Positions 31,601 to 46,600 of a stretch of DNA of 64,000 nucleotides are shown one piece after another. The first letter of the stretch is position 1. The number at the start of each line of letters is the position of its first letter. Source of the DNA: Tridacna crocea. Its lineage: Eukaryota; Mollusca; Bivalvia; Cardiida; Cardiidae. Made by a program: the position numbers and the translations under genes. The notes under the pieces were generated by a model, which made no database searches, had not been told where the DNA came from, and saw only the letters and a list, made by a program, of their open reading frames with translations. Where the stretch lies: contig OX031070.1 of assembly GCA_943736015.1 (NCBI GenBank), positions 42,618,173-42,682,172 on the forward strand. The letters run 5' to 3'.

Positions 31601-34600
31601 CACATAACCATTGTCGAAACAATGATCGGCAGTGAGAGAGGAATGAATCCTGTCGTAATGACTATCATCAATCCTTGGAAAGAAATTGGCCAAACCAGGT
31701 ATCAAAATCATGACCCCCCCCAGATTTTTGTTGTGTAGTTTAAATTAACTCTTTAGAACACAGTCCCTACTTTTAACATCCCTGAGGAAGAGGCCGTTTG
31801 AAAACATTGTGGGAAAAGGAGAAAATGCTGGTGACCAGCATTTTCTCCTTTTCCCACAATGTTTTCTACCCTTCCCAAACCAAATTTCAATTTTTCAGTC
31901 ACATTTATTTTGATGTCTGCAAATGCTTTCAATTTGGACCAGTCTAGAATTTTGTAGTTTAACCCTTTCCTAAACGACAAATTTTGGGCTCTTTCAAACT
32001 GAAAGAGTTTGCAGACAACAATTTTAAATTTGATGAAAATGGTAGAAAGTTCTCTTAAAGGGTAGAAAACACTGTGGGAAAAGGAGAAATTGCTTGTTAC
32101 AAGCAATTTCTCCTTTTCCCATGGTGTTTTCAAGAGACTTGTACTGCAGACAAGTGAAAACCAGGGCTTGTTTGGGAAAGGGTTAAGGAAATGGACCTTT
32201 CAATTTGGGCAGAGCCCTGGCAGCTGTGTCAGTAGTGCACAGGACTGGAGAACAGAACCTCGGCTCTGCCAATATCTCTTCCGAGGATTGATGATAGTCA
32301 TTGCTACAAGAATTGTTCTTCTTTCACCGGTAACCATTGTTTCAACTACATATATGTTTATGTGGGAAAGTGGACGGTGGCTTTGAAAGATGATTATTAT
32401 ATTGTGTGGACTACTGGTAAAAGATACTAGTACTATGGGAAAGCGTGGATAGGTATAGGTGCACTGGTCACTAAAATATGTCTGAAATAATGTTGAAATA
32501 ACACCATACAGTCAGTCTGTTAACCCATTACCACACAATCCCTACTTTTGACGACCCTGAGAAAGAAGCCTTTTGAAAACATCGTGGGAAAAGGAGAAAA
32601 TGCTGAACCAGCATTTTCTTCTTTTCCCACAAGGTTTTCTGCTCTTCACAAAATAAATTTCAAAATTTTTCAGGCACTTTTATTTTGTCATATACAAATG
32701 CTTTTGATTTGGACAGACTAAAATATTGTTGTTTGGTAATGAGTTAATTTAACTCTCTACCAAAATGACAAAATCATAGACTGGTCCAAATCGAAATCAT
32801 TAGCAGACGACAACATAAATGTGACTGAAAAAATGAAATCTGGATTGGGACAGGTGGAAAACATAGTGGTAAAAGGAAAAAAATGCTGGTTACCAGCATT
32901 TTTTCCTTTTCCCACAATGTTTTCAAAAGGCTTCTTTTGTAGGGTTGTTAAAAGTCGGGATTGTGTGGTAAAGAGTTAAGAAAAGGTTGTTCCTTGTAAT
33001 TGTTGTAGGGAAAGAAGACGGAAGGTCACGCACGATATCAAAATTTTCCTTACGCTGCGAGAAGTTGTTACAAGCACCAGTAAAATCAGTAAAATATAAT
33101 GTCCCTTTTATATCTGCAGCTTTCAACTTCCAACATTAATGACATTTTATTAAAAAACAGTAAGCAAAATTAGAAAATTGTGGGGAATGTAGAAACTCCG
33201 TTTTTGTGAATGGCGGATTAATATTACAGCATAACATTTTGACTAATCAAATTGCAAATGAATGCATGCTTTGTCCATGCATGAGATCCGTCATCATTCG
33301 GCATACCTTGGGTGATTGGTGCCATCAAATCCCTTGGCTGTATCTTGTGGATTGATATGCTTCGGATCGGTACATTTTACGTCTGCAGGTTTACCATTCT
33401 GAAGATTGAAAGTCTCCTCTTAAAACAGAAAAATTGAGTTTCAATTTTCTTTGGAAATATTCTAACTACATTTAAGTTGACAAATAGTTCGTACATTCAC
33501 TTTTTAATGTGGTTTATCAGTTCCGATTGAAGTTTTCACCGTTAGATAGACCGTTGTGAATAACATCATCAAGGGTGTTTATTCCGTTGCTTAACGACTA
33601 ACAGTAGTGTGCCATGTGTAAGATCACATGATTCGCAGTTCAAATGGAAACGACTGTTATATAGTGACAAGGTAAGAATGATGTTGGTACGGAATCGGCG
33701 AATTTGTGACGAGTGATACATCATCTCAACATATTTCGAACTGTATTTCACATTGTGTAGATAACAGATTTTTTTCTGTCTTGTATGTCATTCTACCTGG
33801 GCCGGTATTCACCAACCGTTCTTGAGAACATTCTTAGTCTTATTCTCCAAGAGTTTCTAAATTTGAAAGAAAGGCAACTTATGATTGGCTAAACCAAATG
33901 GTTTAGCCAATCAGAAGTTGTGTTACTTTCAAATTTGTAAAACTCTGGAGACTGAGACCAAGAAGGTTCTTAAGAATGGTTGGTGAATACGGGCCCTGAT
34001 TGCAACACATGCATTCAAATTGGAAAATTTACTGCTATATAATAAGGAGTAAATGCTTTCTTTGTATTTTACAACTTATTTGGGGCTGTATACATGTAGT
34101 TAAAGATCAGATTTAACTCCTTACCAAACAACAAAATCTTAGACTAGTCCAAATTGAAAGCATTTGCAGACAACAAAATTAGTGTGACTAAAAGAATGAA
34201 ATTTGTTCAGGGAAGGGAAGAAAAGATTGTGGGAAAAGGAGAAAATGCTGGTTACCAGCATTTTCTTCTTTTCCTACAATCTTTTCGGAAGGTTTCATTC
34301 TCAGAGACGTAAAAACCAGGGCTTGTTTGGGAAAGGGTTAAAGGATTTTGCAGTCTGATCTTTAATCTACAACATTTTCTTCTTCAATTTAATCTGATCA
34401 GAATTATCACCAAGGGCCATGGAATTATGTTTTGGGCCTTTGAAAAATTAAGCTGTCACTTAAAAAAAATTTATTGTGAAAGTATGTGTAATTCATATTA
34501 GATATTAAATAACCTTGACATGTTTAAACCTTTACTACATAATTCTGAGTTTAAAGATACTTATTTTTTCTTTTAAAACAATGTGAAATATCAAGAAAAT

Positions 34601-37600
34601 GCTGGTTATGCTGGTAACCAGCATTTTCTCCTTTTTCCCACAATGCTTTCTACCCTTTCAAAAAAAAATTACTATCAATATGAATAATGTCCTCTGCAAA
34701 CACTTTGATTTGAAAGTCTAAATTAATAAAGGATTAAATAATCTACATGTTTTACGCTATACCACACAATCCCAAGTTTTGATAAAACTGAGGAAGAATA
34801 GCCGTTTGAAAACATTGTGGGAAAAGAAGAAAATGCTGGTAAGCAGCATTTTCTCCTTTTTCCACAGTTTTTTCTACCCCATTGAAAACAAATCTCATAA
34901 TTTCAGCCAGCTTTGATTTTTCTACTGAAAATATTTGCAGGTTGGACAAGTCTTCTTTTTTTTGTAATGTGGTAAAGAGTTAAAAATTTAAGCAGGTTGA
35001 ATGCACTTTTGATCCATTCTTATTCTTTTCACATGACTTATTTTTTTCCCCCCCATTTTGAAATTTGACACCAGATAACATTACATGTATAAGTTTTTGT
35101 ATATATCTTTTAGTCTACAGGGTCAATTTTGCTATTCAAATGTCATTCAAACTTTAGAGAAATGAATAAAGCAAATTTATGGTAGAATTACTAATTTTTA
35201 CGACTAATTGGATCGTACCAAATCACTTGAGGTATTTTGCTCAAGCTATTACACATAATATCAGAGCTCCACTGATAAGAGGGAGTGATGGTATTCTAAA
35301 TCTGTTATTTCTCTTCTAAACCCTATGTTGTGGGTACTCATCAGAATCGTCTCATCTAGACACCAACTCATATCATATCATATAACTGTTTATTTTATCT
35401 CTTCATGTGTCTATGTATTTATTCACAGATGTACGAAGTTGAACCCATGACGTGTCACTGTCTTCACAGCCTACAGGATGAAGATACGATGCATGGTATT
35501 AAAGGTCGCAGAGTACCAGTCACCCAAATACGCTTCAAAATGTTTGAGCTTGGCGATAAACCTGAACACAAGAAAATCCTCATAGCATCATGTAAGGCTT
35601 TCATTTTGCTTTCATACGCAGAAATGACATTATTAAACTCCATCTCTCTTGCTAAAAAAGATGGGTTGGGAAGTTATATACGTGTATATTATATATTCCC
35701 ATGGCCATTAGTCTGTAGATGCAGTGTTGTGTACCCTTTTCTTAGACACAAGTAACTTTGTTATACCTCTTCCTCCCCTTCTCAATATAACTGAAATAAT
35801 GTTGAAAATGGTGTTAAACACCATTCAGTCAATCAATCAGTTCTGAGGATTTATGGCATTGTGACAGGATTCATTTTTCTCTCACCCCTTACAGTTGTTT
35901 CGAAGATGGTTATGTGGGAAAGCAGCCAGTGGCTTGGAAAGAATGTTGTGCAGAGTACTGGGAAAGGAGTAAAGGAGACTCCAGGAAAGAATGGCTTAGT
36001 GAACTGGCTGGGATGATATAGCTGAAATAATGTTAACAAACAGCATTAATGCTTTCCCAAACAACAAAAAAAATTTTGGACTAGTCCAAGTTAAAAGCAT
36101 TTGCAGACGATGCAATAAATCTGAATCAAAAAATGAAATTTGATTTGGAAATGGTAGAAAACATTGTGGGAAAAGGAGAAAATACTGGTTACCAGCATTT
36201 TCTCCATTTCCCACAATGTTTTCAAAGGCTTTCTTTCTCAGGGTTATCAAAATTCGGGATTTTGTGGAAATGGGTTAAACAGTATTCAATCAATCAATCA
36301 ATCTTTTCCAGATGCCTCTGGGATGATCAAGTTTTGGCACTACACCACAGGTAAATGTTTGAACACTATTAATGAAGCAGACAACCCACAGATCCTTACG
36401 CTGGCAGTGAACCCAGAAAACACCTTATTTTGTACGACAGGCGATAATCCTAGTATTAATTTATACGATATGAACACGCTGAGAAAAGTGTCAACACTAG
36501 AACCAAGGTGGGTTTACCCTGTTACCAAACAACAAAATTTTAGACTGTTCAAAATTGAATGTGCAGACGACAAAATTAACATGGCTGAAAAAATTGTAAC
36601 ATGTTCTGGATGGGTAGAAAACATTTTGGGAAAAGGAGAAAATGCTGGTAATCAGCATTTTCTTCTATTCCCACGTTGTTTTCAAAAGGCTTCTTTCTCA
36701 ATGTCGTGAAAACCCGGGATTGTTTGCAATTGGTAAAGAGTTAACTCATTACCAAACGACAATATTTTAGGCTTGTCCAAACCAAAAGCATGTGCAGATG
36801 ACAAAATAAAAGTGACTGGAAATTTAAAATTTGTTTTGTGAAGGTTATAAAACATTGTGGGAAAAGGAGAAAATGCTGGTTACCAGCATTTTCTCCTTTT
36901 CCCACAATGTTTTCAAAAGGCCTCTACCTCAGGGTCGTTAAAAGTCTCCATATTGTGGTAAAGGGTGTTAAAGTCATAGCCAAAGGGTTCAAGTCAGAAT
37001 GATAGATCCATACCATCCATTTTGTTTAACTAACAATCTAGAGATAGAACGGGCCTTCAACATGTATTCAGAAACTTTACAAATTATAACAAAAATCTTT
37101 GACTCATGTTAGTCTATGCTATCTGCAGGGTGATGCTCTTTTTGCCGATGCATGAAGCTCCTTTTTGACGGAGCAAGGCTTAATTTTGTATTGCATGCAT
37201 TTGATTATATTATTTTCAGCAAATAATAATCACTTTTTTATACGCCCGTCGAAGACAGGACGTATTATGGGATCACCGGTGGCGTCCGGGCAGCGTCCAC
37301 TTCTTTGTCCGGAGCATATCTCCAAAACTATAACTAGCTACGGTTATGATATTTCATGGGTGGATAGATCTCACCGAAGGGGAGTGCAGTGCACAGGAAT
37401 CATAACTCTTGCTTGCTTAATTTTTGAGTTATTACCCTTTGTCGTTTTTCATACTTGAATTTTGTCCAGAGCATATCTCCAAAACTATACTAGCTACGAT
37501 TATGAAATTTCATGGGTAGATAGATCTCATCGAGGGGGAGTGCAGTGCACAGGAATCATAACTCTTGCTTGCTTAATTTTTGAGTTATTGCCCTTTGTCA

Positions 37601-40600
37601 TTTTTCATACTTGAATTTTGTCCGGTGCATGCCCCAGCTTTACAACTTCGGGTAAGATGGGCGTATCTTGCGACAATTTGCCGCTCTTGTTTTCTGATGA
37701 CAAGAAATAATGCAGCAGCATTTCCGATAGCTCACATAATTATTAACATAAGAAAATTAATGTTACTTTAACCCTTTACCAAACAATCTCACATTTTTAG
37801 ACCATGGGAAGAAAGCCCTTTGAAAACATTTTTCGAAAAAGAGAAAATCCTGGTAAACAGCATCTTCTTCTTTTCCCACAATGTTTTAAAGGCTTTCACA
37901 GGCAAATCCCAGTATTTCTGTCACATTTGTCATCTGTACATTGCTTTTAATTGAAACAGTCTAAAATTCTGTAGTTTGATAAAGAGTTACAATTTTTTTT
38001 CATGCTTTTCAGTAGGTTATCGAGAAATAACAGTGAAGTGTTTTCGATATTTCGTGAAGTGTTTTTCAATATTTCATGGTTACATCCAGTGAAAAATACC
38101 GATGTTTACATTCTAACTCTTCAATTAACCCTTTACCACACGATGAAATTTAAGCCTTGTCCAAATTGAAAGCATTTGCAGACGACAATTTCAATGTGGC
38201 TCAAACAGTACAATCACTTTTTGATGGAGTAGAAAACATTTTGGGAAAAGGAGAAAATGCTGGTTACCAGCATTTTCTCCTTTTTCCCAAAATGATTTTT
38301 AAAAAGCCTGTTTCCCAGGGTCGTTAAAAGTTGTCATTGTATGGTAAAGGGTTAAAGGCGGAAACAGTTGTTTCCCCCGCACTAGTTACCTAGGTCAGTG
38401 CATGTGCCACTCAACCAGATGGAAATGTGATGTAATTTCTCCTAAATTTCTTGTTCTTGAAGTAATATTATAATGCAGAAGGAGGTATGCCACAGGGAAT
38501 AAGGAAAAAGAACTATACTGGATTTTGATATACCTGGTAATGTCCTCCCAAAAAGTGTTAAAACACGAAATAAATGGAATATGTGTTTTTTTTTTTAATG
38601 AAAGATTCAAAATTATTATACCCCTGCAAATCAAATGTTTTGGGGGGTATACCAGAATCAGCCTGTCTGTCTGTGTACATTAAAAAGTGCTGGCGGGGGT
38701 GTTAAGTCACATTCAGTGACAGCTCGTTTCATCTTGTATCATCGTCAGTAATATTCTTACTCATGGCTGCACCACTCATGAAAATGATGTTCACTTAATG
38801 AAATAAATTTCAATCTTTCTCTGTAAAAACAAATATCCTCTATATCTCTCCATCTTGCTCTTTTTCAAATTTTCAGTGATGGAAGAGACATCATGGATGG
38901 CCATAAGTGTCGAGTATTTGCTTTGATGTACCACCCTGATATACCACATGTGTTTCTATCCGGAGGGTGGGATGACACCGTTCAGGTACATAATATTTCT
39001 TTAGTTACTTACAGATTTGAAATTCCAGCATTATAAACAGTCTGACTCAGGGCCCATATTTACCAACTATTCTTAAGGATGTTCTTTGTCTCATTCTTCT
39101 AGATTTTCAAAACTTTAAAGTAACACAACTTCTGGTTGGCTAAACCAAATCCAATAAGAAGGAGTATTACTTTCTAATTTAAACCATTTGATTTAGCCAA
39201 TCAGAAGTTGTTTTACTTTCAAATTTAGGAAATCTTGGAGAACAAGACTAAGAGTGTTCTTAAGAATGATTGGTGAATAAGAACCCTTATCTAGAATATC
39301 CTGTACCCTTAGCGCTGAACAGTGAACCCTCTTTAACCCTATACTAAACAGTCCCTGAGTTTCAACAACTCGGGTACAGAAGGCCTCTGAAAACATGGTG
39401 GAACAAAGACAAAATGTGTTTTCTCATGAAAGCGAGTCAACTTTTTTATCACCACAAGTAGTTCAAACTACTCTAATAATTCAATCCTTTACCAAGGAAT
39501 CCTGAAATTTAATGACCGAGGAAGAAATTTCTTGAAAGCATTATGGGAAAAAAGGAGAATGCGATGGCATTTCATTGTGAGCTGTTCGAGACTGACTGTA
39601 CTAGGTATTCTTAATGGTGCCAGCTTCAAATTCAAAAAGCTCTTATGACTGTTAAATCTGGCTTCTAATTGGTTGGAAGTATGGTACTACAGGAAATAAA
39701 ATAATGGATGAATCACAAATTTTCTGCAGTAGAAAATGAGATATGACAGTAGACTTATGCTTTAGAAATGCATTACAGTATTGGGACGACAGAATGAAAC
39801 ATTCTCAAAAGTAAGTATTGGTTCTATAAACCTTTTGTATTATAAGTTGTACCTCTACCAGTCCTTTTTTGTTCTTCATCATGGTAAATGCATTTGTATC
39901 CAACTCATAGGTACAGTTAACACTTCACTATGCTTACAGTTTACACTTCACTATGCTTACAGTTAACACTTCACTATGCTTATTGTGTAGTGCTAACTGT
40001 ACATGTCTATTTTGGTGCTGCAAGTTTTCAACAGTACAGAACTGAACTTTATTGACTACATGATTCAAAAGAAAATCAAATTAACCATCATGTGAAATTA
40101 TGAAAAATTTAGGTATAGATAAAAGATTTACCATAAATGTTCACATTATATAAATTGCATTGATGTTTTGCCTCAACTGAAACAGAGAAAATGACATGAA
40201 TTAAGCCTGAGCATTTGCATTTGCTATGATGTTAATGAACTGATTAACATTTTTCAGCTCATTTGAGCACAAAGTGCTCTAAATGAGCTTTTGTGATTGT
40301 TCTGTTTCAGTTGTGTGTCACTCTTTGTGTATTGCCATGCGGTCATCACCAATTATTACTTTGTTTGAACTCTAGAGGCCATAGCTTTGGTCTGATACTC
40401 ATGAAACTTGGTAAGAATATTTGTTTAGATAAAGTCTTGGATAAGTTTTATAACTGGGTCTTATAAGGTCACAAAGTAGGTAATTGGGCTAAAATTTGGA
40501 AAAAGACTTATGTGAACTCTACACTTTCAATTTGATACTCATGAAACTTAGTCAGAAAGTTTTTGTTGACGATATCTCTGGCTAGTGCGAAATTTGGCAA

Positions 40601-43600
40601 TACCTGGTCAAAAAGTCAGTAGGACAAATGTTTGAAAAACTTTCTGTGCACTCTAGAGGATATGTTCAGCCCCATACTCATAAAACATGGTCAGAATGTT
40701 TGTCTTGATGATACCTTGGACAAGTTTGGGTCATGTTTGGTCTGAAAGTAGGTCACCGGGGCAAAACTGAAAAAGTAAAAAGAAAATACTGTTGTAAGCA
40801 CTTGACAGGCCATATTTTCAGTCTGACAGTCATAAAAAGTTGTCAGAATGTTTGTTTAGTGATACCTTGGACTAGTTTGAAACTTAGTTACGTCGGTGAA
40901 AAAGTCAGTCACTGGGATAAATCTTAGCATAGCCATGTATGCTGTCCATAGACCACAAAATCAATGAAAAATGTTCAGAATGTTTGTCTTGATGGCATCT
41001 CTGATGAGACAAATATTTGGTCACATCAGGTCAAAAATAAGGCCACATTGTTGTTTGTTGGCATTCTAAAAGCCACAATTTTAGTCCCATGGGCATTAAA
41101 CTTGGTCAAAATGTTTGTCTTGATGATTTATTTTAGAAGTTTGAAATTGGGTCATGTCAGGTCAAAAAAGTAGGTCATTAAAACTGGTGTGTTTTATATC
41201 AACACACTCGAGATCTTGACAGCGTTATTAACCCTCAGATGACTTTACTCAGGTGAGCACTTTAGGGTAAGTGACCCTCTTGTTTTATTCATTCATTGCA
41301 CATGCAGTTTATTGTATACTAATCCTTTTTTGTACCCATAGTGTCCTCTTTTAATCACCAGTATTATATACATAGTTTTGTGCATGTGTATTTGTAGACA
41401 GTTTTTTTTCTCCTTTGAAACATTTCTCTTTTTTTTCCTCAACGTTTTTTCATTTAACTCTTTACCACACAAGAAAATTTTAGACTGGTCCAAATTGAAA
41501 GCATTTGCAGATGACAAAAAAAAGATGACTGAAAATTAGAAATTTGTTCTGGGAAGGGTACAAAACACTGTGGAAATAGGAGAAAATGCTGGTTACCAGC
41601 ATTTTCTCCTTTTCCCATAGTGTTTTCAAAAGGCTTCTTTATCAGGGGCGTCAAAAGTAGGGATTGTGTGGTAATGGGTTAATAGTAAGCAACTTTAACC
41701 CTTAACCACACATTGGCGACTTTTAATGCCTCTGAGAATTTAGCCTCCTGAAAACATTGTGAGAAAAGGAGAAAATGCTGGTAACCAGCATTTTCTCCTT
41801 TTCCCACAATGTTTTTTACTCTATAAAAGAAAAGTTACATCTTTTGAGCCACACTGCAATAATTATAATTATTGTCTGCAAATGCTTTCATTTTAGATTA
41901 GATCAAAATTTTGTCATGTGGTAAAGGGTTAATATTTATATTCCTTTCCATAGAACTTTTCATCAAAGTATCAGAATGGTAAAATAACTGGTGTTGATTT
42001 AGATGAAAGTAAGAAGGAGTTGGCAATATTTATTGAGTAAACAAGAAGAGGCATTTATAATAAAGGAAGATGTTGCATGATAAACACTGAAAATTAATTG
42101 TTTTTATTTCATACTTTCGGGTAGGTTATCAAGAAATATCTGTGAAATATTTTTCTATATTCATGGTTATGATCTGTGAAAATACTTAAAGGTTATTACA
42201 CGACTGATGAGAGCTGGAGAGTAATATTGGCCTGCCACCTTGATATCTGCCCCGAGGGCTTTAGCCCGAGGGCAGATTTCGAGGTGGAGGGCAGATATCA
42301 CTCTCCGGCCCTCATCAGCCATGTAATAACCCCTTTATTACATTCATGGATTAATTGCTCAATTTTTTGGTTTTCTAGCATGTTTAGATACTCAAAACAA
42401 AGATTGAAATTTATTTGATGTTGTGAACATCATCAGTAATATTTTCACAAGTGGCTGAGCCATTTATGAAAATGTTACCGATGATGTTAACTCCATGAAA
42501 TAAATGTCTGTCTTTCACTTAAAAGGCAAATATCCCCTATTTATATCTTGAAATATTGAAAAGTTATATTTCATGATAACTAAATTATTATAACCATGTA
42601 TTATGTTAACCCATTACCACACAACCCCTACTTTTGACGCCCCTGAGAAAGAAGCCTTTAGAAAGCATTGTGGGAAAAAGGAGAAAATGCTGGTAACCAG
42701 CATTTTCTCCTTTTCCCACAATGTTTTCTAACCTTCACAAAACAAATTTCAAATTTTCAGTCACTTTTGTTTTGTCGTCTGCAAATGCTTTCAATTTGGA
42801 CCAGTCTAAAATATTGTCGTTTGGTAACGGGTTAAAGGAAAGAAAAATATTTACTTTTTGAGAAACATGCTTAGAACCTTTATCTTGTTTGAAAAATTTC
42901 CCATGTTTTCCATCTAAAATGCTTTTAATTTCTTTCACCCTTTCACTAGCCCTAACCCTTTACTACAGAATCCTGAGTTTTAACGATCCTGTGAAAGAGG
43001 CCTTTTAGAAACATTGTGTGAAACGCATTTGAAACATATTAATTGTGATCTGTAAATTTTTTCAGTGTGCAAAGATGTAAAATTTTGCTATTTGATAAAG
43101 GATTAATTTTCAGTCTTTTATATTGTCATCTGCAAATGCCTTTAAGTTACAAAAGTCTTAGATTTTATGGTGCGGTAAAGATTAAAGTAATATTTATCAT
43201 ATTTCTTGTACGTTGAAAGCTAATTGTAAGCTAAATACAATTCTTTACCATAGAATTGATGTGAAGTGTAAGTTACAAATGTGCTATATGGGATTTCTCA
43301 GTATTTGAGGATTTTGGTAGAAGGTTAAATTAGATAAAACTAATTTATAGTTGTATAGAATTTAGATAAATTTTTACTAATCCCTTGCAGGTATATTTTT
43401 AGTATAGTTGTTTAGAATTTAGATAGATTGTTACTAATAACATGTTTGTACATGTATATTTTTAGTATTGGGATGACAGGAAACGCCATTCCTTTAAGTA
43501 AGTCACCAATCGGCCAGCTTGGAGTCTCATTAGCAGAGTCCAGATAAGAGCGAGTGATGGTATGGTAAAGTCATTATTACTCTTCAAAACCCTATGTTAC

Positions 43601-46600
43601 TGGTACTCATTAGAATCGTCTCGTTGAGACGATTCTAATGAGTACCCACAACATAGGGTTTAGTGGAGAATGATTTATACTTTCATTTTTGAAATCAGCA
43701 TCACTCCCTCTATCTGGAGCTCTCTATTAGCGTGCTGCTTGCTAATTTCAGAGGTGTTTTGGGATATTCATTATGAACATTTACGATATTAAATACATAA
43801 ACACTCATGTTAGATCCTCTGTTTATCACATAAAACCTTCTCCAGCTTTGATACTCTATTTATCACATAAAAATTTCCAGCTCTGTATTGAATAAATGAA
43901 TTACTTTTGATGATATACCAGTGTATTGTCACCTTTTTTTCTGACACAACTCAGCAAAATAGTTGACTTAACCCTTTACCAAACAATCCCTGGTTTTTAC
44001 GACCCTGAGAGAGGAACCTTTTGAAAACATTGTAGGAAAAGGAGAAAATGCTGGTACCCAGCATTTTCTCCTTTTACCACCATGTTTTCTACCTTGCTGG
44101 AAACAAATTTCAATTTTTGAATTACATTTAATTTGTTGTCTGCAAGTGCTTTCAATTTGGACCAGACTAAAGTTTTGTCATTTGGTAAAGAGTTAAAGTT
44201 TATTACCTGACTTAAAAATCTGTTTATTTTGCTTAGGTGCTTTCTAAGCCTTTGTCATAAAACTCAGGATTTTATGAAATGTCACCAAAGTCTGTAAATG
44301 TTACAAAAGTGCGTCTCAAGGAAACAACTCACCTAAAGTCTGAAAATGACTCTATTAATAGATTTTAGCAAAGCAAAAGACCTAGATTTTTTCGTCAAAC
44401 CAAGCTGTGTTGAGCTAAAGATTAGGCTTTACAAGGGATATAGCAAGTCCAATATCTACAATTTGGCTTCTTTAAAAAAGAAGTTGGGAGAGGTCAACAT
44501 CAGTGTTTTCAGATAGTTTATTGGCTTTCAATTTCAATATATTTTGGTACATGTAAACAAATGAGTAAAAATGTTCCCGCTTTAGAAACTTCATATGCTT
44601 TACATGATGGTAATTTGACCTTCTTGTCGCATTTTCAAGTTGCATGTTCTTGTCCAGCAGTCTTCTTTCTCTTTTTTAACGAAATTCTTCTTATTTTTTC
44701 TTCTGCTTGGAATATTTGCTTAATAAAAAAAGCTACAATTACTAGAGAGGCTATTTGCAACGATTGCAAATTACTAAATTAAATCTTTTCTGAAATTCGT
44801 CATTTTTAAAAATAAACCATGTCTCTTTTCTGTTTCTTTTTTTTATTTCGCTTTATTTACAAAACCATGAAGAAACAGACTGTGTATCAGAACAATCAAT
44901 GTACGCTAGAAGAAATAGAATTAGACGGCAAATTCTGTGGCAGTCTGCCTTTTGAACTCACCACTGTTGTAGAGGTCTGTTGACCTCTCCAATGAGGAAT
45001 CTTAATATTTCTAGAAGTGCAAAAGGGTATTTCCTCCTCTCATACATAGCGAGAGGCTTGTTAACTAACTTCCACACAAAAATATTTTGAACTAGTCCAG
45101 ATTGAAAGCATTTGCAGTCAACAACATAAATGTGAATCAAAACTTGACTTGGGAAGGGTTGAAAACATTGTGGAAAAAGGGGAAAGTGCCGGTTACCAGC
45201 ATTTTCTCTCTTTTGCACAATGTTTACATTTTCAGTTTGGGCTTGCTTATTCCATTACCACATGATCCCTACTTTTGATGACCCTGAGAAAGAAGCTTCG
45301 AAAAACATTGTGGGAACAGGAGAAAATGCTGGTAACCAGCATTTTCTCCTTTTCCCACAATGTCTTGTACCCTTCACTAAACAAATTTCAAATTTTCAGT
45401 CACTTTTATTTTGTCGTCTGCAAATGCTTTTGATTTAGAGAAACCTAAAACTTTGACGTTTGGTAATGAGTTAACTTTTTTCATGTGGTAAAAAGTTTAA
45501 CCGTTTCCCAAACAAGCCCTTATCTTTACGTGTCTGCAGTACAAGTCCTTTGAAAACACTGTGGGAAAAGGAGAAATTGCTCGTAACGAGCAATTTCTCC
45601 TTTTCCAACAGTGTTTTCTACCCATTTGGAGAACTTTCCGCCTTTTTTTATCAAATTTGAAATTGTCGTCTGCAGTTTGGAAGAGTCTAAAATTTGTCTT
45701 TTGGGAAAGGGTTAAAATGGTGGTGCATGACGGTATGTTTGGAGTGCTCTGATGTGGATTACTTTGCTCTGGAAATTAAGAGTTGAAGGAGATTTTTTTT
45801 TTCTTATTTGCTTAGAATCAGGCTGACTCGGCCATTTATCCTACTTTATGGGCAATGCCGTGTTCTGTGAAAAGTGGCTATTTGTGAAAAGTTTCTACTC
45901 CTATCAGTCGGGGTATATTGCAGTTGGTCAGTAGACCTTACCTCTTATGGATGATAATTAGACACAGAATTGACCTAGGTTCTACAAATTTTAAAAGGAC
46001 ATTTGTCTTGGAGTTTGGATGATTCCTTCTGATTTTGAGGTCAATCAGTTGAAGGTCAGGGTCACAGTGCCCGTCATCATGTTGGTATATAGACCAAAAC
46101 TTGTCCGGATGACACTTGACACAGAATTGACCTAGGTTTGTCAAATTTGGCACAGACATTTGTCTTGGATTGTAGATGATCCCTTACAATTTTGAGGTCT
46201 ATCAGTCAAAGGTCAAGGTCACAGTGACCGTCAGCATGTAGATATATATACCAAACCTTTTCTGGATGATAACTAGACACAGAATTGACCTAGGTTTTCA
46301 AATTTGGCACAGATATTTGTCTCAGAGTGTAAATGATCCTTTCAATTTTGAGATTAATCCATCAGAGGTCAAGGTCGCAGTGGGCTTCAACTTAATCATA
46401 ATTATATAGACCAAATCTTGTCCAGATGATAATTACACGCAGAATTGACCTAAGTCCTTCAAATTCTGAACATAAATATATTTCTTGGAGTGTAAATGAT
46501 CCCTATCAATTTTAATGTTAATCCGTGAGAGGTCAAGGTCTCAGTGACCACCAGATGATTCTGGTGTTCACCACTTGAGCCAATTGCTAAAGAAAATTAA

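Noticed and set aside
20135..35428. Autonomous transposase or reverse transcriptase gene in the large intron
   Set aside because: I looked for DDE or RT motifs in the translated frames and found none. The only transposase trace in the window is at 53838-53880.
35405..35755. Full 116-codon ORF over WD40 exon 3
   Set aside because: Only 35429-35591 is exon. The remainder is intron read-through past a good gtaagg donor, and the next exon joins in phase there.
36164..36709. 181-codon ORF spanning WD40 exon 4
   Set aside because: Its ends are MITE and SINE sequence. The true exon is 36312-36507, with phase-matched neighbours.
37165..37458. 97-codon ORF
   Set aside because: Lies in a dispersed repeat with a tandem internal unit; no recognisable protein.
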